Notes under the pieces: model-generated | Seen by the model: the letters and a program-made list of their open reading frames with translations, nothing else | What the model was told of the DNA's origin: nothing | Databases searched by the model: none | Made by a program: the position numbers and the translations under genes | In this document: one piece after another, positions 33,588 to 42,921 of the stretch | Position numbering within the stretch: the stretch's first letter is position 1 | Layout of the letters: every line of letters starts with the position of its first letter | Assembly: GCA_900321605.1 (NCBI GenBank) | Contig: ONWR01000001.1 | Location: forward strand, 22,133 to 86,132 | Direction of reading: 5' to 3' | From: an uncultured Bacteroidales bacterium | Lineage (GTDB): Bacteria; Bacteroidota; Bacteroidia; Bacteroidales; Paludibacteraceae | Length of the DNA: 64,000 bases

Positions 33588-34174
33588 TAAACATCCGTTC
33601 ACACAAAACATCGAAGCCGACCAAAACGTTTCGAAATAGGATTCGAACCCTCAACCACAGGAACCCATCAGTACATTCTCGGAAGAACTACCTTCCTTTT
33701 ACGTATCTTACCACACCCTATATATACATTTATGTATATATGCCGTGATTTTAGAAAATGCCGCAAAAAATTATCAAAATAGCGCCTTCTATAGCTCGTA
33801 ACTGCAAAATTCACCCTCTGCTGTACAAGGCTTTCCTCTCACTCAAAGAAACTATGGGTGCGCAGATTGTACATCGACGCAAACGTAAATCAAACATCTG
33901 CATTGAGATCATTTTTCTCAACGATTTGCTCACTTACTATAGAGGGAGCGTCAACTCGCTTCCGGAAGCGGAAGCTTGCGGCTTTTGGATTTTATGCAAA
34001 CCTCAGAGTAGCAAAAAACACAGGTATCATAAGGGCTACCTCGTTCATTTGCTTTACCTCTCTCCTGTTCATCCCAAAAAGAGACTTGCCATTATACCTA
34101 ACATCACACCGCTACACGCTATTCCTGCGCAAGAGGCTCTTTTAGCCTGATTTTACAAAAAAAATAGCAAAACA
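33588..34174. other. gene-poor stretch with tRNA-like T-arm remnant
   Basis: No convincing gene in this gap. Around 33625-33665 the minus strand reads like a tRNA T arm (GGTTGAGGGTTCGAATCC), but no matching acceptor or D arm is present. Open frames at 33758-34150 and 33858-34145 lack family features, promoters and plausible composition. It may be a decayed tRNA or integration scar. Confidence 0.4.
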
Positions 34175-34206
34175 CTTGCATATGTCAAAAAAAAGCAGTA
34201 ATTTTG
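34175..34206 (+). promoter_or_regulatory. promoter of Fe-S scaffold/GGGtGRT operon
   Basis: -33 CTTG (34175-34178), 20 bases, TAATTTTG (34199-34206). Confidence 0.7.
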
Positions 34207-34277
34207 CAGCGCAAAATGTTTTGAACGAAAAAAAACAGAAAAAGCAAATCAAAAATAACAAACAAATAATTAAACAC

Positions 34278-34979
34278 ATGATTTATTCAAAAGAAGTACA
34301 AGAAATGTGCGTAGTAGCTAAGGGTCCGAAACACGGACCGGCTCCTATTCCCGAAGAGGGCAAATGGGTGAAGGCTACAGAGATCAAAGACATCTCCGGT
34401 ATGACGCACGGCATTGGCTGGTGTGCACCCCAACAGGGCTGCTGCAAGCTGAGTTTGAATGTAAAAGACGGTGTGATCGAGGAGGCGCTCGTGGAGACCA
34501 TCGGTTGTTCGGGTATGACCCACTCCGCAGCTATGGCTGCTGAGATCCTGCCGGGCAAGACGATCCTTGAGGCACTCAACACCGACCTTGTTTGCGACGC
34601 TATCAACACGGCAATGCGCGAGTTGTTCCTGCAGATCGTTTACGGTCGTACGCAGAGTGCGTTCTCGGAGGGCGGTCTGGCTATCGGCGCTGGTCTGGAA
34701 GACCTCGGTAAGGGACTCGTTTCCCAGTGCGGTACGCTCTACTCGACCAAAGAGAAAGGTGTTCGTTACCTGCAGTTAACCGAAGGTTACATCACCAAGG
34801 AGTTCCTCGACGAGGACAACGAGGTTTGCGGATACGAGTACGTTCATATGGGCAAGTTCATGGACGCTATCAAGAAAGGTGTTCCGGCAGACGAGGCGCT
34901 CAAGAGCGTAACCGGCACTTACGGCCGCACGACCAAAGAGCAAGGTGCAGTTAAATCGATTGATCCACGCAAAAACTAA
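34278..34979 (+). CDS. iron-sulfur cluster assembly scaffold-like protein
   Basis: A 233-residue protein resembling the NifU/IscU N-terminal scaffold as annotated in Bacteroidetes. Cys are in GWCAPQQGCCKL, TIGCSGMTHSAAMAAE and VSQCGTL; the GCSGMTHSA loop matches the scaffold pattern GC.....S. A long tail follows. Start at 34278 (MIYSKEVQEM) behind a 70-base leader. It forms a two-gene unit with the GGGtGRT protein, a pairing common in Bacteroidales. Confidence 0.8.
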   Translation: MIYSKEVQEMCVVAKGPKHGPAPIPEEGKWVKATEIKDISGMTHGIGWCAPQQGCCKLSLNVKDGVIEEALVETIGCSGMTHSAAMAAEILPGKTILEALNTDLVCDAINTAMRELFLQIVYGRTQSAFSEGGLAIGAGLEDLGKGLVSQCGTLYSTKEKGVRYLQLTEGYITKEFLDEDNEVCGYEYVHMGKFMDAIKKGVPADEALKSVTGTYGRTTKEQGAVKSIDPRKN

Positions 34980-34984
34980 GGAGG
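34978..34984 (+). promoter_or_regulatory. strong Shine-Dalgarno site
   Basis: AAGGAGG overlapping the upstream stop, 7 bases before ATG 34992. Such a strong site is exceptional in this window. Confidence 0.7.
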
Positions 34985-34991
34985 AGACACT

Positions 34992-36002
34992 ATGATTCGT
35001 GAAGTAAAATTTGAGTCGCAAGACCGCCGCGAGAAACAGATTCTCGCCGCTCTGAACGCTAACGGTATCGCTTCCATCGAGGAGGCTAACCAGATTTGCG
35101 AGCAATACGGCCTCGATCCTTATATGACCTGCGAGGAGACCCAACGTATTTGTTTTGAGAACGCCAAATGGGCGTATGTAGTAGGTACGGCAATCGCTTT
35201 GAAGAAAGGCTGCAAGAACGCCGCTGACGCTGCCGAAGCTATCGGTATCGGTCTGCAGGCATTCTGTATCCCGGGTTCCGTAGCTGACGACCGTAAGGTC
35301 GGTATCGGTCACGGTAACTTGGCAGCTCGTCTGCTGCGCGAGGAGACCCAGTGCTTTGCTTTCTTGGCAGGCCACGAGTCGTTTGCTGCTGCTGAAGGCG
35401 CAATCAAGATCGCTGAGATGGCGAACAAAGTGCGTAAGAACCCGCTCCGTTGCATTCTGAACGGTCTGGGCAAAGACGCTGCTATGATCATCAGCCGTAT
35501 CAACGGATTTACGTATGTACAGACCGAGTTCGACTACTTTACCGGCGAGCTGAAGATCGTTCGCAAGAAAGCATACAGCGACGGTCCGCGTGCAAAAGTG
35601 AACTGCTACGGTGCAGACGATGTACGTGAGGGTGTTGCTATCCTCTGGCACGAGAACGTTGATGTTTCCATCACCGGTAACTCGACGAACCCGACTCGTT
35701 TCCAACACCCGGTAGCCGGTACGTATAAGAAAGAGCGTATCCTTGCCGGCAAACCGTACTTTAGCGTTGCTTCCGGTGGTGGTACAGGTCGTACCTTGCA
35801 CCCGGATAACATGGCTGCAGGTCCTGCTTCCTATGGTATGACCGATACCCTCGGCCGTATGCACAGCGATGCACAGTTCGCAGGTTCCAGCTCCGTTCCG
35901 GCACACGTAGAGATGATGGGCTTCCTCGGTATCGGAAATAACCCGATGGTAGGATGTACCGTTGCTTGCGCTGTGAACGTGGCTTTGGCTTTGAATAAGT
36001 AA
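34992..36002 (+). CDS. GGGtGRT protein
   Basis: A 336-residue protein named after its motif, seen here as SGGGTGRTLHPDN near residue 258. Other conserved stretches are DPYMTCEETQRICFENAKWAYVVG, FLAGHESFAAAEGAIKIAEMAN and SITGNSTNPTRFQHPV. Function is unknown. The constant link to the Fe-S scaffold gene, 12 bases upstream, suggests a role in cluster handling or in a metalloprotein. A large hairpin follows the stop. Confidence 0.88.
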   Translation: MIREVKFESQDRREKQILAALNANGIASIEEANQICEQYGLDPYMTCEETQRICFENAKWAYVVGTAIALKKGCKNAADAAEAIGIGLQAFCIPGSVADDRKVGIGHGNLAARLLREETQCFAFLAGHESFAAAEGAIKIAEMANKVRKNPLRCILNGLGKDAAMIISRINGFTYVQTEFDYFTGELKIVRKKAYSDGPRAKVNCYGADDVREGVAILWHENVDVSITGNSTNPTRFQHPVAGTYKKERILAGKPYFSVASGGGTGRTLHPDNMAAGPASYGMTDTLGRMHSDAQFAGSSSVPAHVEMMGFLGIGNNPMVGCTVACAVNVALALNK

Positions 36003-36028
36003 AAAAACGTCTTTCAGACAATATCTAT

Positions 36029-36064
36029 ACCATGGAAGGGCTACCCAAAGTGGCCTTTCATGGT
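36029..36064 (+). terminator. stem-loop after GGGtGRT gene
   Basis: An 11-bp stem (36029-36039 with 36054-36064, one G-T pair) and 14-base loop. There is no U tract, so it is more likely an RNA-stabilising or read-through stem than a strong terminator. Confidence 0.5.
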
Positions 36065-36099
36065 GTGAAATAACAAACATTATACATTTAAATTTTAAG

Positions 36100-36693
36100 A
36101 TGATGAAAAAATATCTATTTGTTGCTGTCCTCGCTGTAGCAAGCTTGGCAGCTTATGCACAACCCCGTGCAATCGGAGGTCGTGTCGGTGTGTTTGACGG
36201 ATTTAGCTATCAACATGGCTTTGGTGAGGAGAACATGCTTGAGTTGGAATTTGGTTTCGACTATGGCGCTGGTAACTCCATTTTCAAAAGTGGCGTAACA
36301 ACGACCTATTATGCTCCAAGTTTGCAGCTTGCTGCTACGTACGATTGGATTGATCCGTTCGGCGCAAAGTTCCCTTGGGATAAAAAAGGAGAATGGCATT
36401 GGTACTTAGGTGTCGGTGGAACCGCAGGTTACGGCTGGGGCTATGGTACAGCCAGCGTTCACGGTGACGGTATGAGCGTACATGGCTCAGTTGACGGAGC
36501 CTATAACTGGGGCTATGTAGCAGCTACCGGTCGTGGTGGTGTAGAGTACAGCTTCTGGTTCCCTCTCCAGCTCTCGATCGTTTGGCGTCCGGCTCTCGGT
36601 GTTGGCTTGGTTGAAGGTGCCAACAAGGGTGCTGATGCAGGTTTATACTGGCAGATGTACGACTTCGCTATCGGCGTACATTACAAATTCTAA
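36100..36693 (+). CDS. small outer-membrane beta-barrel protein
   Basis: A 197-residue exported protein with a signal peptide (MMKKYLFVAVLAVASLAAYAQ). The mature part alternates aromatic and small residues (AIGGRVGVFDGFSYQHGF, LELEFGFDYGAG, GEWHWYLGVGGTAGYGW) and ends in FAIGVHYKF, the terminal-Phe beta signal. About eight strands are expected. No consensus promoter directly upstream, so it may be read through from the GGGtGRT operon. Confidence 0.8.
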   Translation: MMKKYLFVAVLAVASLAAYAQPRAIGGRVGVFDGFSYQHGFGEENMLELEFGFDYGAGNSIFKSGVTTTYYAPSLQLAATYDWIDPFGAKFPWDKKGEWHWYLGVGGTAGYGWGYGTASVHGDGMSVHGSVDGAYNWGYVAATGRGGVEYSFWFPLQLSIVWRPALGVGLVEGANKGADAGLYWQMYDFAIGVHYKF

Positions 36694-36717
36694 TTGGTTA
36701 TTCAATCATCTGAAAAG

Positions 36718-36747
36718 GCGTTTATGCGAAAGCATAGACGCTTTTTT
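36718..36747 (+). terminator. terminator after OM protein
   Basis: A 10-bp stem GCGTTTATGC/GCATAGACGC with GAAA tetraloop and six T. Confidence 0.9.
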
Positions 36748-36808
36748 GTGTCCTTTTTGGGTCCTTTTTGACGAAAAAAGGAAAAATTAAAATAAAATAC
36801 TCAAAATG

Positions 36809-36840
36809 TTTGCATATTCGAAAAATTATTCGTATCTTTG
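36809..36840 (+). promoter_or_regulatory. promoter of the zinc-ribbon/protease operon
   Basis: TTTG (36809-36812), 20 bases, TATCTTTG (36833-36840). It is the only promoter seen before 46220. Confidence 0.85.
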
Positions 36841-36878
36841 CAGCGCTTTTTGCATGAATAACCAAAAACGACTAGAAT

Positions 36879-38789
36879 ATGTTTTGCCCTGAATGTGGTA
36901 CCAAGATTGACGAGCCTATGAATTTCTGCCCGGAGTGCGGCACCAATTTAATAGGATTATTTGCGAAAATGGAGGCAGAAGAGGCGGCTAACAAGCCTCA
37001 GCAGACCGTTTCACCTCCTTCGGCACAACCTGCTGCGCCTACTCAATCCGCTCAGTCCAACAGAATAGAGAACGTTCATGCCGACCTGCCCGCAGCAGAG
37101 CCGGAGAGTCCTGCCGCTCAAACTCAGCCGGAAGAGGATCTTCCCGAACCGGTGATGCGCGGATTCATACTCACGAACCTTACTTCCTTAAGTAAACATC
37201 TGCGCACGAGCGTAGATGCGTTGCGCAATATATTCGACCAGTTCATCGCTACTAAACGGAGAATAGGCGTGGCTTATCAGCTGGTGGATGCAGGCGACTA
37301 TGAGTACCTCGAAAAAGGACTGTTCGGTGGACATAAGCACGTGAAATTGGGTTCTTCCTCGCCTTGGTACGAATATGCAGATCTGTTGTTAGACCAGCAC
37401 AAAGCTGAGGTGAAAGCCAAACAGCCGGAGACGGACTTCCTGTTTATCGTAGGCGGTCATGAGATTGTGCCGATGCCTAAGTTGCCGCATTGGGGCAAAG
37501 ATGATCCGGACGCTCATGACAAAGACTACGACACCGATTTCCTGTATGCTTATCCGTACGGCAAAGAGATGGAGGAGAAAATGTGGTCAACCCGCATCTT
37601 CACGTACGATGCTTTGTTCTACACCGGTCGTCTGCCGTTGGTAAGCGGCGATGAGGGTCTGCAGGACCTGATCAACTATTTCAACCGCGATCTGGAGAAC
37701 AGTCTGGGAATCCGCACGAATACGATGTATGCGCAGACAGACCCGAACTGGAAGGGTGTAACTGCCAAAATCATCACACCGCTACTCAGCAAACTAAAAA
37801 TAGCCAATTACGCCAACGCACTTCCCAGTGACGGAGATGGCTTTGGCTTCATGATCATGTCTCCGGCTATTACCTTAGAGACCGATGATCCGCGTTACAG
37901 CTCCGCCTCGTGGTTCAATACACACGCTCAATATGTCTTTATTAACATGCACGGCTCCGATGCTCCGAAATATCCGTATTACGGAGGCAATACCTTAGGC
38001 ACCAATAACGATTTCTATTGGGGTCTGGCTCCAGTTATGTTTGCCCACATGGAGTACCCGAATGTGGTCTTTGCGCAGCCTTGCTACGGTGCCCGTTTCA
38101 TCGGGTATCCCAAAGACAAGAGTATGATTCTTACCGCCCTGTCACACAAGACATTGATCTATGTCGGTTCGTCCCGTGTAGCACTCGGAAACCCGAGAGG
38201 TAACTGCTCGCTCGAACAAGTCCCGAATATCCCACTGGGTTGGTCGGACATCACCGGTTACGTCTTCAATGATCTGATGATGAAGGGTTACACCGCCGGA
38301 GAAGCGTTCTTCCATGCGCGTTGTGAGACTTATAGAAACGGCAATAAGTCTTGGGAAGAGGCGCTGACGATCGGTGAGTTTAACCTCTACGGCGATCCGA
38401 CGCTGTTCTGCGACGTAGAGGACGGCAGCAAAGCTACCTCGAAGATCAGCAAAGCAGCCCTGACCACCGAGACAAACGGCATCTTCATCACCGGCACGGA
38501 AACGATGATACAGAAGTCCGCCAACAAGCCGCAGAGCATGTTGGAGCAGCTCCGACAGCAGGTCAACAAAAACCTCATGGACATCTCCGACTCCATCGGC
38601 AAACACCTGTACGAGGAGTATGGTATTCCAAAACGCGAACCGTTCTTCGTACAGAAAGTGAAGTACAGCAACGGTAAAGAGGAACTGAATTTCCATTACA
38701 ACTTAAGCGAGAATGAAATCGCACCGACGGAGATTATCGTTCAGACCTCCGCGAACGGAGAGATCCAGAGTGTCGCACAAACCAAGTAA
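36879..38789 (+). CDS. zinc-ribbon C25-like cysteine protease
   Basis: A 636-residue protein without signal peptide. A double-CxxC zinc ribbon (C3, C6, C17, C20) is followed by a Pro/Gln/Ala linker (35-90), then a gingipain-like (peptidase C25, clan CD) domain at about 95-515. The likely dyad is H358 (FINMHGSDAP) and C402 (VVFAQPCYGARF). The block ends in FNLYGDPTLF, matching the GDPSL motif that closes C25 domains. A 120-residue C-terminal extension follows. C25 enzymes are normally secreted; a cytosolic zinc-ribbon form is unusual. It is the first gene of an eight-gene operon with an SPFH-like protein and exported partners. Confidence 0.8.
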   Translation: MFCPECGTKIDEPMNFCPECGTNLIGLFAKMEAEEAANKPQQTVSPPSAQPAAPTQSAQSNRIENVHADLPAAEPESPAAQTQPEEDLPEPVMRGFILTNLTSLSKHLRTSVDALRNIFDQFIATKRRIGVAYQLVDAGDYEYLEKGLFGGHKHVKLGSSSPWYEYADLLLDQHKAEVKAKQPETDFLFIVGGHEIVPMPKLPHWGKDDPDAHDKDYDTDFLYAYPYGKEMEEKMWSTRIFTYDALFYTGRLPLVSGDEGLQDLINYFNRDLENSLGIRTNTMYAQTDPNWKGVTAKIITPLLSKLKIANYANALPSDGDGFGFMIMSPAITLETDDPRYSSASWFNTHAQYVFINMHGSDAPKYPYYGGNTLGTNNDFYWGLAPVMFAHMEYPNVVFAQPCYGARFIGYPKDKSMILTALSHKTLIYVGSSRVALGNPRGNCSLEQVPNIPLGWSDITGYVFNDLMMKGYTAGEAFFHARCETYRNGNKSWEEALTIGEFNLYGDPTLFCDVEDGSKATSKISKAALTTETNGIFITGTETMIQKSANKPQSMLEQLRQQVNKNLMDISDSIGKHLYEEYGIPKREPFFVQKVKYSNGKEELNFHYNLSENEIAPTEIIVQTSANGEIQSVAQTK

Positions 38790-38810
38790 AATCATTAAAA
38801 CCCAATAGTT

Positions 38811-40742
38811 ATGGAATGTCCTAATTGTCATCATGAACTCAAAGAAGGTGCTAAGTTTTGTACCCACTGCGGCACACGTATTCAGCCCGCAGAACCACAA
38901 CCGGAACCTCAGCCGGAACAGCCGGCAGAACCGCAGCACGAACAGCCCGCAGTAGCAGACGATCTGCAGCAGAGCCAGCAGGGACGTGTGTATTGGAATA
39001 TTCAGGCAGGTCAGGTAGCCCGCGTCATCACGCAAGATGAACTGGGTCAACTCAAAGATATTAAAGGTGTCACCATCGCAGAAGGCACAACCGCTTACAT
39101 CCGCGTAAACGGTCAGACTATCGCTACCATCTCCGGCGGAAGCTATGACTTCAAGTCTGTCAAAGAGGGCGTCGTAAATACTAATAAGGAAAGCGCGCTC
39201 ACACGCGCGTGGAACTTCGTTGCGAACCTCTTCCGTTCCGATAAGAAAGATGAGGCAGCTTCGCAGGACGCCGAGAAGAAAGTGGAGGAGCACAAGAGCA
39301 AAGGTTCTGCTTTCTCCGTCATCATCTTGGTGGACAAAGCTTTCCCCTTGGTAGTAGGCGCTAAACAAGCCAACTTGGACGACTACGGGACGTTCAAGCC
39401 CATGGAGATCCAGACCAAGTACCACACCCTCCAAGTAGGTCTGAATGCGTACTTCAAGATCGCCGACAAAGAGCGTTTCCTGCTTCATTACCTTTCCGAT
39501 AAGAAAGTGCTCAACACCGCTCAGATCGTGGATGAGATAGCAGACAGCGTACGTGCTACCTTGCAGGAGAACCTACAGGATGCTGAATTTGAAGGCAGCC
39601 GCCTTCCCGACGATCTGCGTCGAGGCATGAAAGAGCACCTGAACAAGATCGCTAACGAGTATTTCTTCGGTCTGGAGATCGTCCGCATCGTGGAGATCAC
39701 GGCTTCCAACGAAGACTTGGAGCGTTTCCGTCAGTTGAGCCGTGAGATGTACCTGAGCGAGCAGGAACTGGATTATCTGCGTCGTACCAACGATTTCAAG
39801 AACCGTTTGGCACAAGTCAACAACGCCCAGCAAATCGAAGAAGCACGTACTGCCCTCGACCTCCAGCGTGAGTTGGATAAGATCAACCAAGACCAGTTGC
39901 TCCGTCAGGACGAATTGGATAAGTTCCGTCTGTTATACGACAGCGAACGTCGTCTGCGTGAAGCGCGTACCAAAGAGGACGAAGAAGCCGCTTTGGCGGA
40001 TCTGCGCCGCTCTCAACTCGTACGCGAGGATGAGATAGCAGCTCTCCAGCACCAGATGGAGACCAACACTTATCAGCGCGGACAACTGCTCCAGATGATG
40101 CAACTCAAAGACAGCATCGACTATAAACGTATTCAGTTGGAAGGCGACTTAGAGCGTGCCGAAATGGCGGCTATGTCGGAACTCAAGATCGAGCGTGCCC
40201 GTTATGACTTGCAGTTCGAGCAGATGCAACGCGAAGAGGAACTCAAAGCCAAACGTCGTCAGCAGCAGTTCGAGCAGTTCATGGCAATGGAGCAAGCTGC
40301 CAACGAGCATGAGTTGCAGAAAGAGCGTGAGAAAGCCGAGCACCTCAGAGGCATGACGTGGGAGCAGATGGTAGCGTTCCAAGGCGGTGAAGCGGCAACT
40401 AACCTCGCCTCCGGCTACAACGATGCCAAACGGGAACGTGAGTTCGCAGAGCGTATGCAGGCACAGCAGCAGAGCCAACAGGAACAGATGTTCCAGTTGC
40501 TCAACAAAGTGCTGGACAAACAGCAGTCTGAACAAGACCGCGCACAGCGTGAGATCGAACATAAAGACCGTATGGTAGCACAAGCTTACGACCGCTCGCT
40601 CGATTACACGACCCGTCAGAACGGCGTACAAACGCAGCAACCCGCTCCGCAACAAGCTGCTCCTACCAAGTTCTGCCCCGAGTGCGGCACCAAAGTGGAT
40701 GCATCCGTAACTATTTGTCCAAATTGCAATACAAAATTATGA
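38811..40742 (+). CDS. SPFH-like coiled-coil protein with terminal zinc ribbons
   Basis: A 643-residue cytosolic protein. It has an N-terminal zinc ribbon (C3, C6, C17, C20), a Pro/Glu/Gln linker with PQPEPQPEQP-type repeats, an SPFH/band-7-like domain at about 60-310 (VYWNIQAGQVARVI, FSVIILVDKAFPLVVGAKQ, LQVGLNAYFKIADKERFLL, YFFGLEIVRIVEITASNEDL), a long charged coiled coil (about 315-600), and a C-terminal zinc ribbon (C622, C625, C636, C639). It resembles the prokaryotic virion-core/SPFH zinc-ribbon group, thought to form membrane-linked oligomers. Likely the scaffold of the system. Confidence 0.8.
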   Translation: MECPNCHHELKEGAKFCTHCGTRIQPAEPQPEPQPEQPAEPQHEQPAVADDLQQSQQGRVYWNIQAGQVARVITQDELGQLKDIKGVTIAEGTTAYIRVNGQTIATISGGSYDFKSVKEGVVNTNKESALTRAWNFVANLFRSDKKDEAASQDAEKKVEEHKSKGSAFSVIILVDKAFPLVVGAKQANLDDYGTFKPMEIQTKYHTLQVGLNAYFKIADKERFLLHYLSDKKVLNTAQIVDEIADSVRATLQENLQDAEFEGSRLPDDLRRGMKEHLNKIANEYFFGLEIVRIVEITASNEDLERFRQLSREMYLSEQELDYLRRTNDFKNRLAQVNNAQQIEEARTALDLQRELDKINQDQLLRQDELDKFRLLYDSERRLREARTKEDEEAALADLRRSQLVREDEIAALQHQMETNTYQRGQLLQMMQLKDSIDYKRIQLEGDLERAEMAAMSELKIERARYDLQFEQMQREEELKAKRRQQQFEQFMAMEQAANEHELQKEREKAEHLRGMTWEQMVAFQGGEAATNLASGYNDAKREREFAERMQAQQQSQQEQMFQLLNKVLDKQQSEQDRAQREIEHKDRMVAQAYDRSLDYTTRQNGVQTQQPAPQQAAPTKFCPECGTKVDASVTICPNCNTKL

Positions 40743-40999
40743 TTACCGAAGGAAAAATAACCATCCGCCTACAGAACCAAGGCACCAAGTCCGAAGGTCT
40801 GTACGCACTTTTGATGGACAGCGAAGGGAAATCATGGATACTCTACAGAGAGAATCACTATCCCGCAGGAGACGAGTTCTTCACCCCTTTTGACGGTCAC
40901 CAAGTGAGCGTTGAAGGAGAGAAAGAGATCGATAAATATATCTGCGTAGCAAATATAACCATAAAAGACGAAATAAAGGAGGAAACAGAAAATGAGTAA
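40739..40999 (+). CDS. small beta-rich protein of SPFH operon
   Basis: An 86-residue protein of unknown family. Sequence runs such as EGKITIRLQNQGTKSEGLYA and GKSWILYRENHYPAGDEFF suggest a compact beta-barrel with an acidic C-terminal tail. Its ATG overlaps the upstream stop (ATGA) and its end overlaps the next start by eight bases, so it is translationally coupled on both sides and probably made in fixed ratio to its neighbours. Confidence 0.75.
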   Translation: MITEGKITIRLQNQGTKSEGLYALLMDSEGKSWILYRENHYPAGDEFFTPFDGHQVSVEGEKEIDKYICVANITIKDEIKEETENE

Positions 41000-42044
41000 A
41001 TTAATATGCCCTGAATGCGGCGAAGAGATCAAAGAAGGTCAGTTGGTTTGTGACAACTGCAACTACCATTTGCCGCAACCCGCAGCACCCGTTGCACCCG
41101 TAAAACCTGCATCCGCTACACCGGCTCCGCAGGCTCCTACCAAACCCGGTAAGGCACAACAAGGCGGTGCAGTCACGATGCCGGAGAGTATCATGTCTCA
41201 CGGAGACGTAGCAGTCAATAACTCGCACGCCGAGGATAACTCCGTGCATACGGATAACTCGGTGCAGAACAACGTGCAGACCAACACGAACGTGCAGCAC
41301 TCCGTGACCGATAACTCGCAGACCGTCAATAACACAAACCAGACGGTCAATAACAACACCACTATCCTCATCATGGGCGGCGGTAACGCACCTCTCCCTG
41401 CAGGCATGGATGAGAACACCGCCAATGCGGTACGTCAGGCGCAACAACAGATGTCGCAGCAGCCTGCTCAGCAGCCCCGTCAGCAACACGCACAACCGGC
41501 ACCGCAGGCTCAGGAGCCCCAAGAGGGTCAAAAAGGTATCGGCAGCATCGCCGGTGGTGCAGCATACACGCCTACAACCGTCAGCAGCAGTTCCAAGACT
41601 TTGATCACCATCGCTATCATTGCCGTGATCGTGATAGGCGGAGCGCTGTTGTTCTTCAGCGGCGAGAAGAGTTCCGAACCGGCTCAGACAACCGAGGTAG
41701 TCGAAGTTCAGGAAGCACAACCTCAGAAGAAGAGCACCAAGAGCACCGCTTCCAAACCCGCAAAGAAAACCACAGCACAAGCGTCCGAGAATGTCGCTCC
41801 TTCGACAGCAGCTGTCGCTACCGCTACTCCTGCGAAAGCAGTTCCTGCCCGCGATGCACACTACGATGCCGGCATGAACTATTACAACGCCGGTCAAGGT
41901 CTCGAAGCCGTTCGTGAGTTCAAAGCCAGCGGCAGCAAGGCATCCCTGCTCATGTTGAGCAAGATATACGAAGAAGGATGCGGTTCGGTAGAAGCGAACG
42001 CGATGATGGCTATGAAATATAAGAAAGAAGCCAACAATAAATAA
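40992..42044 (+). CDS. zinc-ribbon membrane protein with NT-rich repeat and Sel1-like end
   Basis: A 350-residue protein with a zinc ribbon (C6, C9, C20, C23), a Pro/Ala linker, a polar repeat at about 68-127 (VHTDNSVQNNVQTNTNVQHS; alternating small beta-helix-like units), a Gln/Pro-rich linker, a transmembrane helix at 203-222 (LITIAIIAVIVIGGALLFF), a Lys/Ser/Ala linker, and a C-terminal Sel1/TPR-like helical pair (DAGMNYYNAGQGLEAVREF). The zinc ribbon end lacks a signal peptide and so should stay in the cytosol, with the helix linking it to a periplasmic Sel1-like end. It could bridge cytosolic and exported parts of the operon. Confidence 0.78.
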   Translation: MSKLICPECGEEIKEGQLVCDNCNYHLPQPAAPVAPVKPASATPAPQAPTKPGKAQQGGAVTMPESIMSHGDVAVNNSHAEDNSVHTDNSVQNNVQTNTNVQHSVTDNSQTVNNTNQTVNNNTTILIMGGGNAPLPAGMDENTANAVRQAQQQMSQQPAQQPRQQHAQPAPQAQEPQEGQKGIGSIAGGAAYTPTTVSSSSKTLITIAIIAVIVIGGALLFFSGEKSSEPAQTTEVVEVQEAQPQKKSTKSTASKPAKKTTAQASENVAPSTAAVATATPAKAVPARDAHYDAGMNYYNAGQGLEAVREFKASGSKASLLMLSKIYEEGCGSVEANAMMAMKYKKEANNK

Positions 42045-42078
42045 ACAATTTATATTAACCCTTAAAATTCTTAAAGCA

Positions 42079-42909
42079 ATGAAAAAAGTATTTCTTTTTG
42101 CAGCTGCCATGATGATGGCAGTAACAGTAAGTGCGGGTAAGAAACTGATCGTTTCTGTAGGCGATTTTGAGTCCGCTACTTCGGTAGATTTGGATGTTGA
42201 GGACAAAGTGAAGAGCAATGTTATCTCCGGTCTGAGCAATGTAGGTCATCTCCAGATGATCGAGGCAAAAGACGGTCTGGGAGCAGACTATCTCGTTACC
42301 GGTAACGTTCTCTCCTACAACGTAACCAAATCGGTTGACGATGACGGCAAAACTTGGTACAAGACCACGATGAGCTACAGCATCACCGCTACCAACGTAA
42401 AAGACGGTACCACCGAGACCGAGACCTTCAAATATGACGGTACCGGAAGTAACTTCCTGACAGCTCTTGCAGACGTTAAATACGGTTACTCGCAAGATCC
42501 GAACGCAAGTAAGGAGAAAGTGTTCACCTACATTCCGAAAGACATGAAGATCTTTGCTTTCGAGCACTTCCCGCTGCAAGGTAAAATCGTTGAGGCAGAC
42601 TACAAACTGGATAAGAAAAACAAACTGACCGAGTGCTACATCACCCTTGGTAGCGAGGACGGCGTAGAAGAGAAAACCAAGTTTGAAGTACGTCTTGGCA
42701 AAATGGTAGCAGGTCGTAAGACTACCAGCAAAGCGGATGTCACCCTCAAGGTGGTAGAAGTAGTAGCCGGTGACCTCGCTCGCTGCAAAGTAACTGGTAA
42801 GGATGCAGACAAAGTAGCTGCTGCTCTGGAGGCATATGCATCGGATCCTCAGAACGCTCTTCCTGTTTACGTTAAGATTCTCCCGCCGAAGGACACCTTA
42901 GGTTGGTAA
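42079..42909 (+). CDS. exported CsgG-like protein
   Basis: A 276-residue exported protein (signal peptide MKKVFLFAAAMMMAVTVSAG). The mature N-terminus resembles CsgG/penicillin-binding-protein-activator-like domains: KKLIVSVGDFESATSVDL, VKSNVISGLSNVGHLQMIEA, GADYLVTGNVLSYNVTKSVD. No lipobox is present, so it may be soluble in the periplasm rather than an OM pore. It is coupled in the operon by a 34-base gap. Confidence 0.7.
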   Translation: MKKVFLFAAAMMMAVTVSAGKKLIVSVGDFESATSVDLDVEDKVKSNVISGLSNVGHLQMIEAKDGLGADYLVTGNVLSYNVTKSVDDDGKTWYKTTMSYSITATNVKDGTTETETFKYDGTGSNFLTALADVKYGYSQDPNASKEKVFTYIPKDMKIFAFEHFPLQGKIVEADYKLDKKNKLTECYITLGSEDGVEEKTKFEVRLGKMVAGRKTTSKADVTLKVVEVVAGDLARCKVTGKDADKVAAALEAYASDPQNALPVYVKILPPKDTLGW

Positions 42910-42921
42910 TAAAACAATACT

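Noticed and set aside
33625..33720. Complete tRNA gene on the minus strand
   Set aside because: Only the T loop and part of its stem fit (three of five pairs); no matching 5' acceptor, D arm or anticodon arm.
33758..34150. Overlapping plus-strand open frames of 130 and 95 codons
   Set aside because: No recognisable domain, signal peptide or promoter; the composition looks non-coding.
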